The translations under genes were made by a program, and so were the position numbers. Source: Chionis minor (lineage: Eukaryota > Chordata > Aves > Charadriiformes > Chionididae). Taken from it: a stretch of 64,000 nucleotides of DNA. Below the pieces are notes generated by a model. That model had not been told where the DNA came from. It did not search any database and saw nothing but the letters and a program-made list of their open reading frames with translations. The stretch is taken from the NCBI GenBank assembly GCA_013398295.1, contig VZSF01002155.1:199064-263063 (forward strand), in the 5' to 3' direction. Positions 38,098-50,073 of this stretch are shown piece after piece (positions within the stretch are counted from its first letter, which is position 1; each line of letters opens with the position of its first letter).

Positions 38098-38258
38098 TGA
38101 ATCTGCTTTGTTGCTAATTCTCTCTTGGATGTTGGGCCAGATCACTCTTCTCTCTGTACCTCAATTTACCAGCAAATGAGGGATAATGGCAGTTGCCCTA
38201 GCTCCTGAGGCCAGGGCAGAGCTTTAATGCATCTATAGAGCACTGCGAGATGGCTGCA
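38098..38258 (+). mobile_element. MIR-like SINE fragment
   Basis: The order of motifs follows the MIR core and tail: a TCTGC...TTGCTAATTCTC block, GGATGTTGGGCCAGATCACT, CTCTCTGTACCTCAATTTACC, AATGAGGGATAATGGCAG, then a TTAATGCATCTATAGAGCAC block. This matches by eye the MIR series 'ccttgggcaagtcact / ctctctgtgcctcagttt / aaatggggataat'. It is diverged, non-coding and non-autonomous, and lies about 140 bp upstream of the CR1 tail. Confidence 0.62.
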
Positions 38259-38400
38259 AGGGGTACAGCTGGGCAACAGCCAGGCACTACCGCTCTTGTA
38301 GATGTGGAGCACCCATACTGCTCCGCATGTGCTTACTCAGGTTGGGTGACTCACTCAAATAGCGTTGTTTCCTCTTTTCTTGCCAGTACCTGCATTTCAA

Positions 38401-38491
38401 AGAATCATAGAATAGTTTAGGTTGGAAGGGACCTTAAAGATTACCTAGTTCCATCCGGCCTGCCACGGGCAGGGACACCTCCCACTAGGCC
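38401..38491 (-). mobile_element. CR1 LINE 3' tail, severely 5'-truncated
   Basis: The + strand reads AGAATCATAGAATAGTTTAG then GTTGGAAGGGACCTTAAAG and CAGGGACACCTCCCACTAG, which is the reverse complement of the avian CR1 3' end with its ATTCTATGATTCT-type terminus. The element therefore lies on the minus strand. Only about 90 bp remain and no reverse transcriptase sequence is present, which is normal for 5'-truncated CR1 insertions. Past about 38491 the sequence leaves the CR1 consensus I remember and becomes an inverted copy of its own end. Confidence 0.9.
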
Positions 38492-38505
38492 AGGTGTCCC
38501 TGCCC
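38467..38505. repeat. Perfect 14-bp inverted repeat at the truncated end of the CR1
   Basis: The arm GGGCAGGGACACCT at 38467-38480 is matched by AGGTGTCCCTGCCC at 38492-38505, across an 11-bp spacer. The right arm begins where CR1 homology ends. This looks like a fold-back copy made at the 5' end of the insertion, though chance or a subfamily difference is possible. Confidence 0.75.
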
Positions 38506-41500
38506 ATTTATCTCCTTAGCTGCTGCTCCTTTCCTTGGCTTGTGGCAAACTCATCACTTAGTACTATTTTTTTCACTGCCAGCCCTGATGGGACTTGCGA
38601 GTTTCCAACTGAGAGTGTCCAGGCTGGCTGGAGGTGCTCACATTCCTTTCATGGTGCCATTTTCCTTCCCTATTATATCACATTTTGCTTCACAAGTCTG
38701 CAGAATCCTGGAAATGGTAATTGAATTGCATGTCAAGAAAACTGAAGAAATGGAAGACTATACAGCTGGCCCCGAGTTTGATCTAGAGAAGGGTTTGTAA
38801 GTGTTGGGTAGAAAAACGTCGTACTTCATGTTCACAAAAGCTTGTACAGAAGTTAAATATACAAAGGTGCAGCTGGTTTCCCTCCTGGGAGTGACAATGT
38901 CACTCTCTGCGGTGTAATCAGCTGCCTCTAGTCCAATTCTGTCTCGGCACCTGGGTGTTTTATTATGATTAACTTTACTGCAGGTGTCCTTTGCCTCGAG
39001 GTTTGTGAAGGTTTCTCTGTGTTGTGGGACATCAGAAGATGGATGGCTGTGGTGGCGAACTATCAGGGCTGTTGAGAAGGTGGTTGGTACATTCAGAGAA
39101 GGAATTGAAGAGGTGATTGAAAAAGGAAAAAAAAACCCAAACGAGGTGAAACCAAATGTGTGTGTGGTTTCGGGTTTTTTTTAATAGCACTTTAAATGCT
39201 TTGCAGGTATCTGTTGTAGATGCTTTTTAAATTTCATTTCTCGTGTTTGCTTGCATTGAAGGTATAGATACAACCTATAGAGGTTATAGTACATGATAGT
39301 GTCCCTGGGGTCTCTCATTGCCTGCAATGGCCATCGCTCCTGGTTTGGAAGAAGCATGCGAAACATCCCCGCAGCTGAAAATGGGCTATTTAACCTGATC
39401 CGGAGAAGTAAAAATGGAGCTTCACGCCTTCACCTTGCTTCAGGGCTTTTCATCTCACCAAGCACAACGGTCACAGCAGCTTCCAGGATGATGGCACTGG
39501 TTCTGGGCTTGTCACCCCTGGGGATGACTGGGCAGTAGCATAGGAAAAAGTTGGCAGCCAGTAGCACTCCAGCGATGAGTCACCACGCTGTTAGAGGGAG
39601 GACTGGCACCAGGAATTGTCTTTGTCATTATATGAACACTGGGAAATGTGCCGGGATGTATATCCCTCCTGGATGCGTAATGGAAAAATAACTAGCATTG
39701 GGTTTAGGCTGCTTGGGCCAGTCCTGGGTCTTAATAGTTAGATGAACCAATATTGTGTAGTTCTTAGGAAAAGCTGCCCAATTCTAGGGCTTTAAAACCA
39801 CTTCAGCCTCAGTTATTTTGCAAATGTGTATTCTCTGCTAGGAAGGCAGAAGCCTCCTCTGGGGAGGACTTTCTCCTACTTCCAGAAGGCTCCTGATTTA
39901 ATCTTCACGTGACTGAATGGTGTCTCCTCTTCTATCAGTACATGGAAATGTTTCTGTCCTTGGTCAGAACTGCCGTGACTCTGTTCAGTCCCCCATAGCA
40001 ATGCAGTGGTGTCTCTTCTTCCTGGAAGACATTACCCCAGGTCCAGGAAAAACCTGAAGAGGTCTCAAGTTTTATAGAGGCGCAGCGGTGACCCCAGTGC
40101 GGCAGCTGGGTCTGGAGCAAAGGGAAGAGCCTGGCCCCATCAGCAGCCCCAGCCCCATGACGACTCCCCAGGGAGGAGCCAGGACTTACCTGTCCCATGG
40201 CCCTTGAGCTGGGAACTGTTGAGGGTGACTTGAAGCAGAAACCCTTCTTGACCCTTTTTTAGACTTCTTTAAAAGTTTGAGCTGTGTCTAACAGGAATTA
40301 TCCATCGATTTGGTACTCAGTCCAAAGAAGAAACTCCACCAGTCTGGCATGTAGTTCAGTTTGGCCTCCTCTGCCTCAGCTTGCAATCTGCTTCGCTGAA
40401 AACACCCTGGAAACCTATAAATTATGTAGGCATTATTAGAAGCTGAGGGTTCCATGTTGTGGTTAGCATTAAGGATGATTTGCAAAAGCAGTAAGATCTG
40501 ATGGTTTAAAAATGCTACATCACTCTGTATGGGGGATGTAGAATGGTAGAGGGGAAGAAATAACACCAGCCCAAAATGTGCTGAATAATGAACTGAAAAT
40601 GATTATTGATTATCCGTGCACCTTCATTATCCTGCTGCAATCTGAGAGCAGCTAGCGATTCTTTTTGCTTTATTAAAAAAACGCAGAAAACTTTAAAAGG
40701 CACTTATGAAATATTTAGGATAATTATTTCCAAGATCAAAACTCCAAAGAAATCGCACAGCCAAAGAAACCTCGTTAATCTGTTGGTGTTATGGATGAAA
40801 GAAGTAACAGAGATATTAAACACTTACTGCTCTTGTGCAAAATGGCCTCTTACTTTCAATCTTGACTGCAATATTATTCGTCAGCCTTCACTGCTGCGTT
40901 TGTCTTGCCTCCCGTATAAGAATTTCAGGCATTATTACAAGTTTCTTCTGATGGAGTAGGACTTATTTTCTCTATCCCTATTTTGCCTTTAGGCAAGGCA
41001 AATCTCAGCCTAATGAAACCAGTGTGAAGTATTACAGTGCTGTAACACTGAAAAGCCAGCTATGACTGTTCATTCCCTTTTCCACATCATATTTGCATAA
41101 GTGATGTAATAAAATGTTATTTCCATCTACACTGTAACTACTGAAAAAGTGGAGTGGCTGTTGATATCTCCTTACAGTTCGCTAGGGAGTTACTGAGGAA
41201 GCAATCCAGAGCCTGTCCAGTGTTGACTGAAGTCCCAAAATAGCATTTTTGTGTCTCAAGAACAGGTTTAGTGGATCTGCAGGTATTTGGAGATAAAAAT
41301 TCAAAATAACCTTGAGAAATAGTCTACAACAGGCTATAATTTGGAAAAGATGAGTGCAAAGGCCCGTGAATAAACTATAAAATGGGGAATCACTGGTGTA
41401 GATGCCATTCTGCAGGAAATGAGATAAGGCTGCAATGGGTTTTTGGACTGAGTGGCCATTGACTGCCTTATGCTGCTGGCAGATACTGTGCTGGGGTGTA

Positions 41501-42805
41501 GGAATAACATAGGAAGGACATGAAGTTATCCACGTTCTTCAGAACTGGTGTGGCTCACAGCAGTCTTAGAGATGAGGATCAGTGGGAGAAGGGGTGAAGA
41601 AGAAAGACAAGAGAGAGGCCTCACATGCTCTTTGAACGTGAAAAAGAGGAATGGAGGAAGAAAATAGCAGACTGTTTCCTGCCTCTCCTGGGATTAGCAC
41701 AAGAAGAGGGGGGCTTGAACTGTAGTGAGGATAACTGAGGTTGGACAGCAAAAAGCCTTTTACGTCTAAACGATCTGGAGACTCTGAGATTCCTTGTTTC
41801 TACAGCTTGAAGAGTTTTTCTTCATTCTTAATTTTTTCTTTAAAAGAAGGTAAATAGTCCTGTTTCCTGAGCAGTTTTTAGGTGGGAGGCCATTGGTTTT
41901 CAAAGCAAGTCTGAGCGTGATGGGGCTGGGCTGGGTTTGTGCTCAGCTGGGTGCCTGAGGACCCTCTGGGTGAGCTGGCCACCAGCGGTTTGCAGAGCTC
42001 TTGCACCTCAGCCTTGCTGCTCTTGGCATTTCTTACCTCAGTTTCTTATTTTTACACTTATTGACTGGTAAGATTAAAGAGTGGGTGCTCTCGTGACTTC
42101 CTGGCTCTTCTCGTTGTAATAAAAAAGGTGAAAATGGAGGGTATTGGATAGCTTTAGTGTAATTTCCAGTGCAGCAACTAATGGAGAGATTGTGAAGAGG
42201 GATGCTGTGGATCCTGTCTTGAGTTAGACAGGTGAGGTCATCCCTTGACTCTCCTTCATCCTTGATATTTCTCCTTGAGTTCGCATGCCTCACGGCTGCC
42301 AGGATTTTTGCTGTGAGATAGGTAAAAGGGTCGTTCATGGAACATTAAAGGCATGATTGGGTTTGTTATTTGTTTTTTACTGCTTAATCCAAGTGAAGCA
42401 TTGACAAGCTGGTGGGGACTACTTCAAGCACACTTCTGTTTGCTGTCGTCCTCAATTTCCTTAGGAGAAGAGATTGTAGCACCCAGAGGTGTGAAGTGTA
42501 AATGCAATAGCCTCCGAGGGGGGCTACCTTGGAAATTAGATAGACTTGTTTTGTTTTCTTACACTTGGCCAGCATCCCATCTCCCTGCCGCTGCTGCCCA
42601 CAGAATATACAGACTTGTGCATGGCAGTTGCCTTCAGCTAATGGATGTGCCACAAATGAAAGTGCTGTCTATTGCTGTATGCCTGTAGCATTGCATAGAT
42701 TTTTCTTTACAGTCGTTTACTTAGCCGCCAGCAATTTTAAGTCTGTTTTCAGCCAACACGCTGCACTTATCACATTGTCAATGCTGCTTTTATTTTTGTT
42801 TCTCT

Positions 42806-42884
42806 CTGTGTGTATATATATATGAGTCTATATATATGTGTCTATATATAAAATATATATTACACATCTATATGTATCTATATG
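42806..42884. repeat. AT-rich microsatellite with 14-15 bp higher-order units
   Basis: TATATATATA blocks are punctuated by TGAGTC, TGTGTC and similar interruptions, giving degenerate units of about 14-15 bp. The tract is strongly AT-rich and likely length-polymorphic. Confidence 0.85.
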
Positions 42885-43483
42885 CGCCTGTGTCATGTCT
42901 GCCTATTTTCAGCATGTAATGCTGGGAGACTTGGTGTAAGAGCAACCTGTTAAAAGCAGGGTCTGCTCGGTTCCTTTAGCTCAGCTGAACAGAGGAGTCT
43001 GGCTCTGCAGGGAGGCCACGGGATGCTGCGTTTTGTGGCTGCTGTGTTTGTGCAGAATACTTGGAAACTTTTAACCTTTAATTTCAGATGCGTTCCTTTT
43101 TAATATTCAGCTTTATCCCCAGCATCAGCAAAAGGATTAGAGGCTGGTTTGTCTTTCCCTCTGAACTCATCTGTGACTTCAGTGTGCATATTAGTTCTTT
43201 TAATGGCTTCTTTATTAGTTCATTATTGCATAACCTCCAGGCATGGCAAGACTCGAAACGTTAATTTTCCAACCAAAGTTCAGCTGACAGACTTCACCTG
43301 GTCCCCTTGAAGTCAGCATGTGAATAAGAGGGCTGGTTGCTCTGTACTGCAGCATCACCGTTGTGGTTTATAAAGCAGAGGGAAGGGAGTAAACTTTTCC
43401 TCTCCCCAGATGTAAAAGGAGTAATAGGAATGGAAAATATGAAGAAACAGTACAATATCCTGGAATATTTAAGGAGAAAAAGT

Positions 43484-43496
43484 TGTGTGTGTGTGT
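43484..43496. repeat. TG microsatellite
   Basis: A short uninterrupted run of alternating T and G, followed shortly by GGTGTGGTGTG. Confidence 0.8.
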
Positions 43497-43700
43497 ATGC
43501 TTTGGTGTGGTGTGATTATTTTTTCTTTTTTTTCCCCCGCTTTTCCCTTTTCCCTCTCACTGCTTCAAGCTAGTATTTGGCTGCCCAGTGAACTATAACA
43601 AGATTTAATAGCTCCAGTGTAGCTATATTGCATTTGGACTGATTCCATCCTTCTGTTGTAATAAATGTCTGCTTTACAATGAGCTCTTAAATTCTATAAG

Positions 43701-43708
43701 TGACGTCA
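43701..43708. promoter_or_regulatory. Consensus CRE (TGACGTCA)
   Basis: An exact 8-bp CREB/ATF site, not embedded in an obvious palindrome and about 220 bp before the CpG-dense patch. Eight-base matches occur by chance, so function is only possible. Confidence 0.25.
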
Positions 43709-43919
43709 AATTGTATCTAATAATGGAAAAAAAACCCCAAGTACTGCAAATGCGACTTGTTCGCTCTGTGTCTACTTTCTCCAGCAGTGTTCTATCCTCA
43801 GCCCATTGCAGTGCTACCTTCATTTGAGACATCTTTTGAGTTTGCCCCAAGGTTTTCACCCAAGGAAAATGGTTTTCCACACGTGCTTGCATTTTCCTCT
43901 GCCCCCCTTTCCCTTTTCT

Positions 43920-44040
43920 CTGAGCGTACTGCAGGCAGCGTCCAGAGCCAGCGGAGGCAGGCACGTGGAGCTCCCCCCGGCTCGGCTGCCAACCTCGGCC
44001 GCACGCTGCAGCTACGCCAGCGCTGGGAGGGCTGTGTCGT
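43920..44040. promoter_or_regulatory. CpG-dense, GC-rich patch
   Basis: Twelve CpGs in about 120 bp at about 72% G+C, observed/expected about 0.78 by hand count. It is the most GC-rich patch I noted, about 6 kb upstream of the coding exon. No good donor follows directly, and function is unknown. Confidence 0.27.
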
Positions 44041-45667
44041 GGTTTTGCAATGTGAGCAAATCTTCATTAGCTGCTGATTCACTGTCAGATGTGATCTAAG
44101 CTCAGTCGTGAAACTTGGATGTTTAAGCATCTGCATGAAAACTTCTGTTTGAAAAAGATGTGACAGATTAGATGTACGATTAAGATGTGTGATTACAAAG
44201 AACATTACTTTCTGACACGGTAGCCTTCAAGCAGTGAGCGTGTGAACTGTGCACTTTTAAAGAGTTTTTGGATTTTTTTTTTTTCAAGGCCTGATGCATT
44301 TTTAGATCTGCTTAGCTGTCACTGAGCAAGTACAACCCATTCTACAAAAACTGAAAACTTCTGATTTCAAAAAGCTCATTCTCTCTCTTCAGTTTATTGT
44401 GCGTGTGTGTGAGAGTGAGTTTTGAGTGTAGCATTAAGTGTTATGGCAAATAATGGTAGCCACAAAGTTACTAGATAGAGTCATTGGGGGGTTTTAACTT
44501 TTTAATGAGAACATTGCCTGAAACAGTCCCACTGCCTGCACAGGAGAGATCCCTTTGGCAGGGTTGGGAGGAGAGGGGAGAAGAGGGAATGGGGAAAATA
44601 TTCATCTGCTCGGAAAACCCTCATAAATTGCGTTTTCCCCTTGACCTTTATGTAGTGGTAGTCATTCACGTGATCAGAGGAGACATCTGTGCTCCAGCTG
44701 ATAGTGCGCTAAGCGTTACGCGTTCACCAAACACGAAGTTCCCCTCTGTCCCGCGGTGCTTCCCAGTGAGATGGCAGTGGGATGTGGGCAGGACGATGCT
44801 GAGGCCATGCTGGTCCGCGTGAGGGATCGCAGGATCGCAGGTGACATGTGCTGCAGCCCTTGGCAAGGGTCAGGTAGGCAAGGCTGGCGAGCGAGGGCTG
44901 AGGAGGGCTCGACAGCAATGTTTTGCAGGTGCTGATGGAAGGCTTCTCCTGAGAGGCAGGGACACTCTGGACAAACAGGATAAGAGCGACAGATAAAGGG
45001 AATGGTCTTTGCAGCAGTGGTATTCTGGGTGGATAAAGCTGAGCAAGGCTGCTTTGGGGCCAGGAAGGAGAGTGCTGCATTAATCAAGGTGTGAGTGTTG
45101 AGGCTGCCTTTAAAAAATGCTGACTTAGGTCCTGAGAATCTGTTTCACATTTATGCTGCTTCTTCTAACAGCATAAATAAATCTAAGCGCAGTATGTATG
45201 CAGCGCTTCCAGTTGTGGGATGGCGTGGTATCCTTCTTCAGGGAACGCTGCAGGAGAGAGGGAAGGCGGCCAGGCTGTTAGGCCTGGTGTTGCTTCCCAA
45301 AGTCCAAGTGTTTGATACACTTGGGACCAAAACTAACATCTCTTTGATACCGCTTTCTTCAAGGACGTATCTGTTTGGGTGGATAAAGGAGCTGTACAGA
45401 ACCTAAAGAAAATTTTTAGGGAGGTAGGTGAGGTCTCCAGAAAATGCCTTTGCTCGTCCTTTTGCCATTGCAAGTTTGGCTTGGTTTTCTTACAGTTGTT
45501 TCTGTTAATTATCTTTCTTTTCTCAGATATGTTGAAAATATTGCAATGAAAATTGTTCAATAGCTGAGTCAAGGATATCGATCTTCAGCTCACGAGTGTG
45601 ATCTGTCATAGGGGAGGTTTTTCTCAACTTCAAAAGGCAGCTCAGCCCTGAGCAGGCGGTGGTTGAT

Positions 45668-45765
45668 AAGAACCTGAGACTGCAGTCCCAGGGCTGGTAC
45701 CTGCCTCTGCCGCTGGCTGCTCTGTGACCCTCTGTGATGGGTTTTTACTTCCTAGGGCGAGTCTT
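45668..45765 (+). mobile_element. Possible MIR-like SINE fragment
   Basis: CCTGCCTCTGCCGCTGGCTG, CTCTGTGACCCTCTG and GGGCGAGTCTTTTAAC follow the order of the MIR core (ctctgccactgacttgctgtgtgacc...gggcaagtcacttaac). About 100 bp are recognisable. Confidence 0.43.
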
Positions 45766-48700
45766 TTAACTTTAAAATCGTGTGAAATGAACCTCCTGCG
45801 TGAGGCTGGAAAAAGCTCATTATGGTTGCGCTCTGCGTCTAGGGCTTTTTCTGCCCTGTCGAAAAATGGGAAATAGCAGCTCTGGCCGAGGGGTGGTTGT
45901 CACTGCTGTGGTGTAGCTCATTGCAGCCCTAAAAAGCCTGTGATCAGGCTCGACATGGAAAATGTGAGCTGGTCAAAAATTAGTTGTTGAGATGACAGCT
46001 AGGAGAGCTGTAACAGCATAGCTGGGAACAGGGTGGTAACAGCCCTTTTGTAGCCTGAACCCACTGGCGCGAGTGGTTCTCCTGCGCTGGACCCAACTGA
46101 CGTGTCGAGGAGCCAGGATTTTTGCTGTAATACTCAGTTTCCATACACTTCAGGGCCAGCCTGTCAAGCCTGGCCAGGATCTGGCCTCCAGGACTCTAGT
46201 GGCACAGTTTAAATACCCTTGGTGGACTAACTCTTATTCCTTAATTACAAGCTGTCAGTTGTCATCGGTCCTCTGCCACTTCATTTAGTAATGGGGAGGT
46301 TGGCCCTGGTGCTCCCAAAGTGACAACCCTAAACACCAAGTTCATGGGCTAAACGGAGAGATTTTGCTGGGTCTCTTGATCTGTTCAGCTTCTGCAGATC
46401 CCAATGGTGTCCCCCCCTACTTTAAAGAAAGAGTGCTTCCTTAAAAAGTTTGTTATTGTTGCAAGGGAAGCCGTTAAAATCAGAAGTAAATGCAGCACGC
46501 TGTGCGTGAGCCTTCAGACAGCCTGAAGCAATAGCTCAGAGGTGGACCTGACTCATCGCAGCAGGATATTGACTCTGGAGCGTAATTATGATGCTTTGAG
46601 AACCTGATTTTAAAATAATTGAGGTATAAAATTATGCGCCTGGCTTTCACAGTTACTACAGCTCTGTGTATAAATTGAATAACGGCCTGTACAAATGTGC
46701 CACTTGGCTATAGCAGAAATAGCAGTGAGTCTGGAAATGTCCTGCATCACCATTGTTTTCTTCTCGCTGAGAGAAGCCGGGTGCAAGCTGAGTTTTGCAA
46801 AACTGCCTTTGGCTGCCACTGGGTCCTGGCTGTATTGGCCACAGGGGTTTGGCAAACCCGTAGAACGTCCAGCTTGGTGCTCAGTGGCTGGACGGCTGAA
46901 ATCCAGTCTGCTGTCAAAACGCTATCTGCTGTCTAATGCCAGTACATAGAACATCTCCATTCAAACACCTCTGGCTGCTTGTAGCAATGGACCAGATATG
47001 GGTAAGTGCCAGGGACACAGCTGGTATTTTGACACCCGTTTTCCAAAGCTGTGTCGTGGCTCCCTTGCTTCCAGAAGGGCCTTCTCTTCTCTCCATTGAA
47101 GCCGTCACGTCATGTCTGCAGTCAAACTTCTGTGTTTTGTTTGGACAATACAGTAAGTGGTCTTGGTGAGCTTTGATTCTCTACGAAGTCCCAAGATTTT
47201 GGAAGGAGGCCATTGTCCTCAGTGAGTTGTCTGAAAATGGCAATTTTTGTCACCTCTGTCCAACCTGGCATGGTGTTCCCCAAGATCTGAATCTGGGGAA
47301 ATCCCATGTTTATCTTTTATGGTTTGCCGCCTGGGCTCATCTGCTCATAAAAGGGTTGGGGCAGGTTATTTTCAGTTCACAGGCAGCTCAAGCTGCAAAG
47401 TTACCTTGATAATTCTTTTTTTTTTAACCAGTCTAGCTTAAAAAAAGAAAAAAACCCAAACCAAAAGGCAAACAAGTCAGGTTTGCTTTCTGTGTGTCTC
47501 TTTCAGGGTTAGGCTGCTGATCTCAGGTACCTTTTCTTGCTGTCCCCCTCTGTTTTGAGGTTGCAGTGTGGTTCTTGCCATTGCCCAGCGTGTTGCCAGG
47601 GTTGTTGTCTACCCAGCTTTTGGGGACTTGTTGGAGTAGCTGGAGTTTTTGGGGGTGTCACCTTTCCAACAGGCACATCATTAGGACCTGCTGCTGCCTG
47701 GAGACCTGCAGGCTGAGCCGAAACGCTGCTTTTAAACATTGACCGCAGGGAAGTAGAAACCTGAAGGGGAACTGCACAGAGAAACCTCAGCTCTTGTAAA
47801 AGCCAAGCAGGAGGCTGACCCAGGAGCTGCTGCTGTGGCCAGACATGCTCCACACCCTGGGTGCTTCGACGCTGCTGCTGGTGGCTGCTGCCGTGCCTGC
47901 TTGGGGCCAAAATGGTTGGGTTTTTTAGTTTCTAATAAAATAAGCCCTCTTGTGTCTTGGCTGTCTGAATTATTACCTGCCTGGCACTTCATTATAAACA
48001 CATTTTTTCCATCTTGGTACTGGTTTCCTGCCATTTTATTGCTTTTAAGGTTCTATTTTTTGTTTTATTTATCTCTTCCAATCGATAGAAATAGCCTGTT
48101 TTTAGCAAGCAGCAAAGGCAGATGTGACTGATGTCCTTATGGTGGGAGCAGAATCGCTTTCAGAGCATTTGGGGAATGGGGGAGAGGAAGCTTTTAAATC
48201 TAATTTTCAAAGATCTCTAAAGCATAACAGACTACTCAAGACATGTTGCGGAGTCTCACGTTGCCATTACTCCAAGAGGTGGGATGCTAGCATTGCACCA
48301 ATGCAGAGATGGGGCCAGTGCTTGAGATCCATCTTGGTGGTTAGTGTTGTTTTTCGCCATGCCACTAATCACCTAATGAGATTATCTCCACCTGTTCTGG
48401 AGGATTAGTTTGATGAAGGAAATCCTGCACGTGCACATGGATGCACGCACTTCTGTGCATAGGCATGGCAATGGGAAGCTCAGTCTTCCCAGAATTATTC
48501 TCTACAGGATTTGCCACGGCAATTTTTTTTTTTTTTTAATATTTCCCCCTCTGCATGCACAGATCGCTCTGACAGCAATGAAATGAAACAGAGAATTGAA
48601 TTTGTAAAGTAGATGTTTAGATGATGCAGCACCAGACGGATAGCTATTCCAGAAGAGTCGGGCCGGGATGGATTTGCTTTATTGCCAAATTAGGAATGCC

Positions 48701-48854
48701 TCAATCAAAGGAAAGCAAGCTAACAGCATGGCGGTGCGGGGGCTGCGTGCCTGGGTCGGGATGTGGTCAGCAATGCCCTTGCGTAAACTCAGCGGTGGGT
48801 CAGGTCTGATGTGAGACAGAGATGGTGTGGTGGTGCCCTTTGAGTCCTATCCGG

Positions 48855-48985
48855 ATCAGAAGTCAGTAAACTTGGGTTGTAAATACTGAGTTTTGTCCCT
48901 TGTTGCTTTTTGAGCATGGGCATGTGTTTTAACCTCTCTAAACCTTGTAAAAGGTTGGTGAAGTGCTGTGCAAACACCGAGGAGC
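48855..48985 (+). mobile_element. MIR-like SINE fragment
   Basis: GTAAACTTGGGTTGTAAATA, GAGCATGGGCATGTGTTTTA, ACCTCTCTAAACC and GTGAAGTGCTGTGCAAACAC follow the MIR order (acctgggttc / tgggcaagtcacttaacctctctgtgcc / gtaaagcgctttgaga). It lies 1.1 kb upstream of the PITPNM2 coding exon. Confidence 0.5.
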
Positions 48986-49139
48986 GTTGAGGCCTGTTCA
49001 TAGCAGTGTGGTTTCCTGGTTCCCAGACCATGATTTTAATCCTCTAGGTAAATTGGTGGGTTTTTATTCTGGGTGCCAGCTTTGCTTCTTATGTCCTCTT
49101 GTCCTCTCTTCCTCACCTGTCAGCTACACCCCTGCCACT

Positions 49140-49164
49140 CCCCCCCCCCCCCCCCCCCCCCCCC
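49140..49164. repeat. C25 homopolymer at the edge of an assembly gap
   Basis: Twenty-five consecutive C run directly into Ns, which suggests that sequencing failed in the homopolymer. Confidence 0.95.
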
Positions 49165-49196
49165 NNNNNNNNNNNNNNNNNNNNNNNNNNNNNNNN
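49165..49196. other. Assembly gap (32 Ns)
   Basis: Thirty-two N bases of unknown true length, about 880 bp upstream of the PITPNM2 coding exon. Open frames crossing it are meaningless. Confidence 0.99.
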
Positions 49197-50035
49197 GCCC
49201 CTGCCTTACATGCTTTTCTTGTCTTTATCCACAGCACGTAGGGAATCTTAAGAATATTAGAAAAGTTACTGCTTTGACCCTTGGGGTAGGAAGTGCTGTA
49301 TTCTCCATATTCTTAAGCAGTAATTCTATTAAATTGCCTCGAGGTGGGTATGATGGGGTTTTTTTATGTTGCAGTTTGATCTTTGGCGGTATTCTTATGT
49401 AGCAGGAATGTAAAAATGACTTTGGCATTGACATCAGTGGCAGGAGGGTTTTACCTGTAGACTACTTTGGAGGTAAAAGAGAAGGGATCCCACCAAGGCA
49501 ATAATTCAGAATAAAACAGGGAAGAAAAGTACATTTCTGCTGCGTTTATTGCTGGAATCCAAATTACTTTCTTCATCATGGTGTTAGGGCTGAGGAAGTC
49601 TAATTTTTGGCTTTTCTTTCTCCTGACTGAATGTGAGAGGATAAAACCTGATACCTTTGAGTGGACACATCTCTGCTGTGTTGCTGACATTGGAGAGATA
49701 CTTTATTGTCTGTCAACGAAAGGTCTGCCTATTCATTTTGAGCTTTTGTCACATCTCTTCTATGGAGATGTTATTGCATGTGAAAGTTTGATTGATATGG
49801 TGGCAGAGGTCAGGAGGGTAATAGCTTTGATGGTATCCCCTGAAGCAAATCAAAATTCTTCTAAAAGATTTTGTTCAATTTGATACCAAGGGTCTGGTAG
49901 CACTCCAGGGATTCTTCTCTCTGCTATTAAGCTTATAGCTATTATAAAAAGTAATGTTTGCCTGTTGGTTTGTGTTGGTTTGTTGTTTGTTTTCCTAATA
50001 GGATGCTCTGCAATAAGAATGGAAAATAACTGCTT

Positions 50036-50073
50036 CTCTGGTTTTTTTTTCTTTCTCTCTCACTCTGTTTCAG
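50036..50073 (+). promoter_or_regulatory. 3' splice site: polypyrimidine tract and AG acceptor
   Basis: A T-run followed by CTTTCTCTCTCACTCTGTTTCAG forms a long, nearly uninterrupted pyrimidine tract with no AG before the final CAG at 50071-50073. It directly precedes the exon that carries the PITPNM2 start codon. Confidence 0.82.

Larger units (their letters stand above)
38506..50035. other. PITPNM2: Non-coding stretch leading to the PITPNM2 coding exon
   Basis: The part next to 50036 must be intron, because it ends in the acceptor of the coding exon. The stretch contains an AT microsatellite at 42806-42884, a TGACGTCA site at 43701-43708, a CpG-dense patch at 43920-44040, two MIR-like fragments (45668-45765 and 48855-48985) and the assembly gap at 49165-49196. 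No exon is recognisable. Confidence 0.6.

Noticed and set aside
43798..44205. 135-codon minus-strand open frame over the CpG-dense patch
   Set aside because: It is open mainly because GC-rich DNA has few stops; the translation matches nothing known.
49073..49402. Open frames with proline runs crossing the Ns
   Set aside because: They are artefacts of translating a poly-C run and an assembly gap.
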